64,000 nucleotides of DNA from Eonycteris spelaea. Lineage: Eukaryota > Chordata > Mammalia > Chiroptera > Pteropodidae. The stretch's first letter is position 1, and each line of letters starts with the position of its first letter. The notes beneath the pieces are model-generated. The model was not told where the DNA came from and made no database searches. It was given only the letters and a program-made list of their open reading frames with translations. The stretch covers positions 3,679,501 through 3,743,500 of the forward strand of contig PUFA01000166.1 in NCBI GenBank assembly GCA_003508835.1, read 5' to 3'. Positions 55,850-64,000 of the stretch are shown here, piece after piece. Position numbers and translations under genes: made by a program.

Positions 55850-58340
55850 AAATGTATTCTACTCTTTTATGTTTTAACTGTCTCTAGTTTTATTTAATAG
55901 CGTTGAGTGTTTATTGTATCTACAGCATTAAAGTAGGACTGAGTGTTTAAATTTCCTTCTGTGGCTTAGCAGTTAGGTAAATTAGACACTAAGTACTGTA
56001 AGACAAAAAAGATTTACTTGTAATAGGCAGAAATTACTGAGTATAAGTAGTTTAGTATGAGGAGGGTATTAGTAGAGATTAGAATTAGTTCCAGATTATG
56101 GAGTTCTATGAATGCCAGCCTTTGGAATTCAAATTATATTCTATATGCAGTTATCCTGGTATACGGGGTGAGTATAAGGCCTGATGGTTTGTTTTTCCTA
56201 GCAACATAGAGGAACTGGAACTTGGCGCATTTCACTCATTGAAGACTTTACTGGGCAGCTGAGGTAAACTCGATAGGGAGCTGGCTGTTCTTGAATGTTA
56301 AAGAGAAGCTTCCTTTAACATGCTTATGGCCTTGTGTGAGATTCAGGTGTGTATTAAGGGTTTGGTCAATTGAACTAAATCCTTTTGTAAGTTCTTACAT
56401 GTTCTTAGATGTGGGGATTTCTTGATATGTTTTCTGGGTTATAATTAAAATGAGTAAAGTTTTTATGACTTGTTGAACCTAGGTAAAGTTTTTTTGACTC
56501 ATTTTTATAAAGTTTGAGCCAATTTGTCGCTGTGATTTGGGTTACTGTTATTATTTTCTTTAGCACAAATATCAGTCTAGAGGTAGTTTGAGAGACACCA
56601 AGCAGCATGAAACAGTCTTGACAAAGCCAATGTCTTTCCCCTTATCCATCCTCCCACCCCAATGAGTGCAATGAGTGTTGTACTTTAATTAGTCCTTCTT
56701 ATACAGAAATGAGATTGAAAAACTGTCTTTATAATGTGCTGTTACCACCAGAGAGGGCTCTTTGTATGGTAGTAGACTTTAAAGTATTGACTTTGTTATG
56801 GGCTTCCGTCTTAATAATGGAAACTTTCTTTGGGCGTTGGTCAACAAGACAATAGTTTCTTTTCCTTTATGTGTTTGAGGAGATTAGAAAACCCTTTTGA
56901 TTGCACAATATGCTGACATCTCAAGCAATTCTGAATGTTCATCCATAGACAGTATAGATGCTAATTCTTAATTCTTTAGCAAGATGGCATGCTCTTAATA
57001 GAACTATCGGTTTAGCTGTCTGAGATATTAGTTATAAAATATTCCAAAACAGAATATTTCCAAAGTTACAGTATATGTTAGAACAAAGTATACCTTGATT
57101 CTTTCTAAGTTCTGAGTCATCATCGAATAGTAATATATTAGAATTGTACATCAGTTAATTCAAGACTAGGTGTTCTTAGTGTTTAACTGCTGTTGAACAG
57201 TTCTGAAATTACTCGGGAAGGGAAAGTAGGGCAGCTAGATATAGATTGCAGTAGCATTTAATAGTTAAAAAGGAAGCAAACAATAAATATAAAAGGTAAT
57301 GAACTTAACATGGTTTCTACTTTTGAGTAAATATCACTAAAACACAATCCTGTCTTTCATGTACAATGAGAAATTTTTATCATAATTAGGAATGCCCAGA
57401 GTTAGAGGTTATTATAAGAAAGGTTATTATTTGAGAAAGAAAAGGGCTGTGGAACATCTGTATCTCATGGGCAGAACTCTGGGACATTTTAAGTTCAGTT
57501 TATATAGTATTTTAGCTAATCAAAATATGAAGAATACAAACATACCTAATTTTTAGTATCTCTCCTTTCATGAGATAAAAATTAAAACCATCATAGTCAA
57601 TTCCAACGAAAGGTTAGATGTAAAAGGCCTTTTGACAGTTCTGTTCTGAATTTAAACCTTGTGTTTTGGAAATGAAAAATAATATTACAGAAAATTGGCT
57701 ATTAAATATAGGCACAAGTCATAGATTTCAAAATACAAGAAAACATTTTGCTTTAGAGTGACAATACATACAATGTGAAGCTTTTTTTGGAAGTGAGGAA
57801 CTTTCACTAAGACTGAAGAGAATGACAAAGGCACAAAAACTGTGAAGATCAATCTTATTCTATACTACTGTTTTTCTCTAACAATGATTTATAAGCTTTT
57901 TTTGGTCTACTAATCTTAATACATCTTTATATGTGTATGGTTATGCATACACAGATGATAGATTTAAAACTTTTTCCTTTAGCATATTAGGCAAACATAT
58001 GTATCTTGTTGAATTTTTTACCTTAATAAACTATAAAAATTCTTGATGAATAGACAAAACATATCCATTTTTTTCAAATTTATGTATTCTTTTATTGTAA
58101 CTACTCTATCTAATATAGTCTTAATCATTCATATTAGTTACAACCTTTAATCCCACCAATAAATTTCTGTTCCCTTACAGACAGAAAACCAGAAGACAGG
58201 TGACTAACAGTTGATGTACAAAGTGCCTTAGTAAATCTAATCACCCAAGGGCATAGGAGCATTCCATTAAGCATGTTAATTGATGGTTAATCCATAATGT
58301 ATAAGAAGAGTTAAAGGTATATTAAAACCATGATTGGTGA
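55850..58340. other. Intergenic, nothing recognised
   Basis: AT-rich sequence without coding potential, RNA gene or well-preserved repeat that I can recognise. In human this is the SDHD-IL18 interval. Confidence 0.5.
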
Positions 58341-58349
58341 CCAATGTTT

Positions 58350-59300
58350 TGTATTCTCTGTCTTACATGGAAATTGTCCAAGTGTCCAAGGATAATTTAA
58401 TTAATAGGAGGGAAAAGAAGAAACGCATGGTAAACTTCCCAAAATAAGATGATAGAAATTAAATCCAGATGCAGCACTGATAATGGGAGGGTGAATGCGT
58501 TAAAATTACTGGTTAAAATCTAGAGATTCTCAGATGAGATTTAAAAAAAGTTAGCTATATACTATGTAAGAGATATACCTAAAATATAAGAATACAGAAA
58601 AGATAAAAGGGGTAGAAGATACAGTATAATACAAACTAAAAGAAAGCTGATTTATCTGTCTTTTATCATTCAAAGTAGACTTTAAGGCAAAAAGCATTGT
58701 TAAAGATAGAGTCCTTACATGATAAAATAAAAAATTCACCAATATGTTGTAACAATCCTGAACCTAATGCGCCCGATAATCATAGTCTCAAAATTTCTAA
58801 AACAAAATTTGATAGAAATTCTATTGACAGAGTTAACAGAAAGTATATACAATTTCAAGTGCCTTTTGGAGTTGGATGGATTAATTAGACAAAAATTAAT
58901 AGTGACAATTAGAGAATACATTAGTTTCAAGACCACACCTGACTAGGCATGTAAACTACAAAAAAGCCTCAATAAATAACAAAGAATCCTACATCCCATA
59001 GATCACATTTTCTGACCATAATGCATTAAAATTAGAATTTAATAACAGTAAAGGTAGTCAAAACAATCCCCAGCGTGACCTATTTGTAAGGTAAGAGAGA
59101 TACTTCAAAATAATTTATAGGTCGAAGAATGACTTATAGTGGAAATTAGATAATAGAAAATGTACAATTAAAAATGGTATATAGCAAAACTTGTTTTCTG
59201 TAGCCAAAGACATCCTTAGATGCTATGTTTATAGCGTTGTAACAGAATACAAAGGAAAAGAGATTGAAAATTAGTGAACTAGATGTCCAACTCAAGAGAC
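58350..59300 (+). mobile_element. Old L1 ORF2 (endonuclease region) relic, sense
   Basis: Decayed L1 ORF2 text in order: gactttaaggcaaaaagcat (DFKAKS), cctgaacctaatgcgcc, gtctcaaaatttctaaaaca, agatcacattttctgaccat and cataatgcattaaaattaga (the 'DH.ALKLE' segment). Many stops. Confidence 0.7.
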
Positions 59301-60860
59301 AAAACTAAGTTTGATGAAAGGAGGGATGCGATTCTAGGCAGTGGCTTACATCTCATGTCATTGCTGATTCTAGTTTCAACTATTCATTCTAGCAAATACG
59401 ATCCATTAAATGACAACACATTTACATCTTCTGCCATGCTTTAATGGTTTAGATTGTTTTGTGGGCTACCACAGATCATTGAAGAAGTATCCATTGCTCA
59501 GTGATGTAGTCAGGATCTGTCTAGATATAATTTAACACTCCAAGTAATGTAATTTAAAGGAATTATTTTAATAGGATGTTCTTCATAGTTTGTCTTCCTC
59601 CCAAAGCACACACATCATAAACAGATTATTAACAATGGTTACATTATATATATTTGTAATGTTATTTTTTGGCAATCAACATATATTTCAATCAGAAAAG
59701 TAGATTTTAAAAAGAAAAAGAACAATGTATAGGTAGTGTGTGTTTTATCATCCTGCTGGTCTGCATTCTTTGATGGATTAGCTGAGTGAAAAGACATTGC
59801 TGGTGATCTTAATCTTTCTTATCTGACTGAAGAGTGCTGGTATCTGGAGGCTTTTTCATCCTCACTCTTGAAAAGTGTGTTCACTTATTCAGTTAAGATT
59901 TGAGCACAGGGGCTGGACAAATTTGTTGGTGCTATATGAAATTTTAAATGATAATGTAGTGGAAGGGGAAGAAAATGTGCTGTATAACTACAGCTGAGAG
60001 AATGGGGCCAACACACAAAGATAAGTCTTCTAAAATGTTAGTTATATGAAAATACTCTTTGTTTTGCTGGGCTGGTAATGGATTAGGAAACGCAGATATA
60101 AGCCCAAAATTGGGGGCAAAGGTTCAGGGGAGCTAAATTGTTGTGCAAAATCGAATAAGGAGAATTTAAATTTCCTAGAACTAATCCAGGAAGAGACTTG
60201 GGAAAGAGATCAAAGGGGCCAATGAGAAAAGAAGTGGTAAAATGTAGTGAGGCTAGGATCTGGGGGACTGTGGGGGAATAGTAGCCAGTGAAAAAAAGTT
60301 TTAATTGTGGCATGACCAAAAGATAGACATGCTGTCTGTGTGCAATTTGAGAATTTTTTTTTTCATTTTGACAACTTTTTTTGTCCCTCACAAATTTTCA
60401 GTAATATTTACAATGTCTTGCAAAAGTGTGCATGTTTTATTTTGGAAACTGCTTCAGGAGGGAATTTCTATCAGGGTCAAAGCTATGTCCTTATTGTAGC
60501 ACACATGTTAGATACCAATTATCTACAGACTGTACCAGTTCCCTGGAAGAAGGAGTTTAGAGCTAGATGGGACCACAACAATGTAAATCTCCTAGGAATT
60601 TGCAGAAATCTTTGGGGACTTGGAGCTTCCACATTGCGTGGAAATTAGATCTGAGGGAGTCAGTGGGTTCTGAGTTACACTATACAAAATCTCAGTCCGG
60701 TTTTCCCTTATATTTATAGCATTCAGGCTTAACCTCCTTGTACACTGAGTTTTTCCATCACTTACAAGGTATGATGTAATTAGCTCCTAAACCTAGCCTA
60801 CCTGGGCTTTGTCTTTTCTGACACAGAAACCTTACCTGCAACTCTCTGTTCATGCTTCTA
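59300..60860. other. Intergenic, nothing recognised
   Basis: No gene or clear repeat seen. Short homopolymer T runs near 60353. Confidence 0.45.
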
Positions 60861-60879
60861 GTCTAGAGAACATGAGTGA

Positions 60880-61200
60880 GGCATTATTTCAGTTAAGTCC
60901 TACCTACCTTACAGGATTGCTATAAAGATTTTAAAAGATGTTAGAACATTTAAAAATGCTATATCAATATTAACCTATTATGTACTATTGTTTTTAATAA
61001 TACTGACGATAGTAAACCTTAAGTGGTTACCTAAAATTATATACCGGGTATGCTACTGCTTTTCGCATGTAATACCCATGACATCTCTGTGAGCATGTCT
61101 ATGAGACAGGAGGTATTAGTTTCATTCCCATTTTAGACATGACAACAAATACCCAGAGCCAGCAGTTACACAAAGATCCACCTGACTCCAAAATTATCTT
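60880..61200. repeat. Two MIR-like relics, opposite orientations
   Basis: 60880-60990 (sense): accttacaggattgctataa, agattttaaaagatgttaga. 61040-61200 (antisense): gtaatacccatgacatctct, cccattttagacatgacaac, agccagcagttacacaaaga. Confidence 0.55.
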
Positions 61201-61949
61201 TTAATGGGTTAAATATTATTTTAATAGACTGACAGATTCACTAATTGTTGTCTGAGAAAATAAATTAATGTGATATACAAACAAGTCCATAGAAAAATGA
61301 GAAGGATTATAGACAAATGGCTTTTAAATGTGTAAAAATTACATCACCTTTACTTATAATAATGAAAACCATAATTAAGTACCATGGAACTTATGCAATT
61401 ACCAAAGATGAGAAGTCTTAATAAAACAATTGATGAAATTATAGTGAAGCAGGCAGAAAAGCAGAAAAGGTGAAGAAAACAAACCAGCTTGATAAGGATC
61501 TTATGAGAAAGAGGGGTTAGAAGCATTCGACATCCTGTCATGTTCTGTTCAACATATTCGTAAATATTCACAGAAAAAGAGAATTCCTGCACCCCAGGAG
61601 CTCCTAGTCTTGTGGTGGAGATAGATAGGTAAGTAGGAGTTTATGATGCAGATTGTAAAGTAAATTCACAAGGTAAGTAAGTCGAAGGAGAAAGAATGGG
61701 GAATGGGATTCACACAGCACTTAATTTTCCCACTTGGCATTTTAAAGTAATAGTGTGGGAAAGGATTATTAGAAGCAAAACTCCAAGGCTAGCCCATTGA
61801 AAGATGCACTAATAGCTGTAGTGAACGTGAAGAAAGCTTCTAGGCTGTACATAAAAAATGTGCTATAATGAACCAAAGTTAAGAGGAAAACTGAGCAATG
61901 GCACATTGTCACAAGTTTATAAGCAATCAGAAGCTAAAGTCAAAACTTT

Positions 61950-62140
61950 ATTATGCTTTTGCATCCTGTTTCCTCTGCCTGGAATGATATTCTCCATCTT
62001 CTGTCAGCTCTTCCTCATCTTTTTATTCATGTCTGTCATCTTCTAGGATTCTGTTTGTGTGTGTACATAGTTTTCATCAATGTCCTTTCATCTTTTTTTC
62101 GTTTGACTTTCCCTTTTTTTCTAAACTTATTTATTTAATC
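61950..62140 (+). repeat. L2 3' fragment, sense
   Basis: tgcatcctgtttcctctgcc, tggaatgatattctccatct recall the L2 'ctgttccctctgcctggaa' landmark. Diverged. Confidence 0.5.
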
Positions 62141-62687
62141 AGCTAGAGAGTTTATATTCCATTTTAATTTAATTTGGTTACATATTATTCTCAGGAAGAT
62201 AACCAGCTCTAAAACTAAAATTGTTGGTATACGAATCTCATTTTATTTACATATTTTCTTCCAAAAATATGTGTTTGTGTTTTGTATTTTTCCTTTGCTT
62301 TTTCCACCATGCTTCCCAGTTAAAAAAACAAATTGCTCTTAGAAGCCAAGTGAAACACAGTAGAATCATAATACCCTTCAACAATAAAAAAACAGAACAA
62401 TATACCTAATTGTTGAGATTTGACTTTGAATCTTAAATAGTATTTTCTTAATTTTAAGAAAATACCTACTTTTAGTATTAGAATACCTACTAAGCATTTC
62501 AATAGCTCTTTTTTTTTTTTTCTTCTGGAAAAATAAGAAGTTTTACAAATTGAACTTCAGTATCAGCATTAAGGCTATGAAACATCTCTAGGAAAATCTT
62601 TAAGAGGATGTGAAAACAAAAGAACGGTATCTAAGTTAAATTCACATCTTATTATAATTTAGAAATTTTCTTGTCATGTTTTACCCA

Positions 62688-62815
62688 ACTGGATTATGAC
62701 ATTTTTGAGGGCCGGAGTCATGTTTCAGATACCTTGTTTTACCACTCCTGACCTCGATACACTGTCTAGCACTTACTAAGTAGTCAGGAAAAAAGTTGTT
62801 GAATGAATGACTGCA
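62688..62815 (+). repeat. L2 3' tail, sense
   Basis: Ends with tctagcacttactaagtagt and gttgaatgaatgac, the L2 tail pattern. Followed by a poly-T run at 62837-62849. Confidence 0.6.
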
Positions 62816-63014
62816 TTGTGGCTTCTGTAGCCTCATTTTTTTTTTTTTTATCAGCAAGTGAGCAACACATGCCTGTGTGGAAGGAGATGTTATAAACATA
62901 ACTGATGCTTTGTGCAGCTAGTGAATGATCAACAGATGCTCAACAATGTTATGGCATTGTAAATAAATATTTTTGGCAGAAGCAGCTATGTCTGACAAAA
63001 AAGCTAGGCATTAA

Positions 63015-64000
63015 AAAAAAGATACGAGAGAGATGAAACATGGCAGAGTGAGAGATGTTCACAGATCTCTCCCCTTGAAACAACAATAAGTGAAACATCT
63101 AAAACTCAACTAAAACACAACTAAACACCAGCACGTCAGAGCATGGGATCTGCACATAAAGCTACCACAGGTCAGAACCCTGGTGTTGGGTGCTGGACTG
63201 TGAGAAATAAAGAAGCTGCCTCTCCCAGCCACTAGAGTTCGCTGTAGGAGGAGGAAGAGGGGAGATGGTGCTGCGAGTTCCCTGAATAGCCCTGCCTGGT
63301 AGAGTTTGTGAGTTCCACAGCCAGAGGCAGTGCCCAGTTATTAGGGCAGAAGGCAGAGAAGTGGGTCAGCAGAAAACAGTTGACTTTTACCAGCTGCGGT
63401 TGAAAAACTGAGGCTGAGCCTCAGTCCTCAACGTCTAACCCAGAGGGCCCATCCCCCATACCTTCCAAGACCAATCACAACGGAGCCCCAGGGGAATCTG
63501 AGCAAATGCTACCAAAACTATTGCTAACACTGACAGGGACTTAAACTGAAGGTAGTGAGAATGGTTAAAAATCTACAAGAAAATAAAGGCATTATATAAA
63601 GGCATTACTAAGGTTTTATATAAAGCAGGAATCCAAGAGGTTTAGACGCCACCTACTGGAAACCAAAAGAAAAGTGCCTTCTTTTAGCAAGCTAAAGAGA
63701 GGCCTTTATATAATAAATCTTCTTTCTGGAAAAAAAGCAGAATATATTTTCATTAATGCCCAGGTGGAGAAGTAGTCCATTAAACACCATGAACAACCAA
63801 GGTGATAAGACATCTCAAAAAGAAAGAGAAAAATCTCCAGAATAAGATTATAGATATAGAAATAAGCAACTTAAATGACAGAGAATTCAGGATGGTACAT
63901 CTGAAAAAACTCAATGAGTTCCGAAACGAGTCATAACAACAATTTCAAGAATTAAAAAAACAACTAGATGAGCAGAACAAGGAGAATGAAACCTTGAAAG
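63015..64000 (+). mobile_element. L1 LINE 5'UTR and start of ORF1, sense, runs off the window
   Basis: L1 5'UTR-like sequence from about 63015 leads to an ORF1 start at 63790 (ATGAACAACCAAGGTGATAA, MNNQGDKTSQKEREKSPE). It meets a stop (TAA, 63844-63846) soon after the start, then continues as decayed ORF1 text. A 5'-complete but inactive L1 whose 3' part lies outside. Confidence 0.75.

Noticed and set aside
58697..58888. 63-aa plus-strand open frame
   Set aside because: Decayed L1 ORF2 endonuclease text with stops on both sides.

Overview
The window is nuclear DNA from a placental mammal. It shows multi-exon genes with GT-AG introns, CpG-rich divergent promoters, and introns packed with MIR, L2, L1, MaLR, hAT-Charlie and Tigger relics. 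Gene order and orientation match human 11q23.1: DLAT(+), PIH1D2(-), NKAPD1/C11orf57(+), TIMM8B(-), SDHD(+). The L1 3' ends at 5443-5866 and 10548-10649 look laurasiatherian. I see no Alu, carnivore SINEC, ruminant/whale SINE, horse ERE or vesper-bat VES element. I lean towards a bat, possibly a pteropodid, but this is inference.

Layout. 1-27.3 kb: DLAT, the E2 acetyltransferase of pyruvate dehydrogenase. It enters in intron 1 and shows 13 exons equivalent to human exons 2-14. All splice phases agree from 507 to the stop at 25974. The first exon in the window (94-206) carries a cluster of small indels. 29.0-34.3 kb: PIH1D2 on the minus strand, five coding exons, 315 aa, plus a noncoding first exon. 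34.3-35.1 kb: GC-rich divergent promoter shared with NKAPD1. 35.7-43.15 kb: NKAPD1, five coding exons, 290 aa, long 3'UTR. 43.35-45.3 kb: TIMM8B on the minus strand, two exons, 83 aa, tail-to-tail with NKAPD1. 45.3-45.5 kb: divergent TIMM8B/SDHD promoter with ETS-type and NRF1-like motifs. 45.5-55.8 kb: SDHD, four exons, with a GC 5' splice site in intron 3 and a one-base deletion in exon 4. 55.85-64 kb: intergenic sequence (towards IL18 in human), containing only repeat relics and the 5' part of an L1 at the right edge.

Functionally, three of the five genes are mitochondrial: DLAT feeds acetyl-CoA into the TCA cycle, SDHD anchors complex II, and TIMM8B chaperones inner-membrane proteins in the intermembrane space. 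PIH1D2 is a PIH-family factor linked to dynein assembly, and NKAPD1 is a lysine/serine-rich nuclear-type protein. I found no sign of a new biological system. The points most worth checking are the SDHD frameshift and GC donor, the damaged DLAT exon, a 139-bp inverted duplication in SDHD intron 3, and an RFX-like X-box at the PIH1D2 start.
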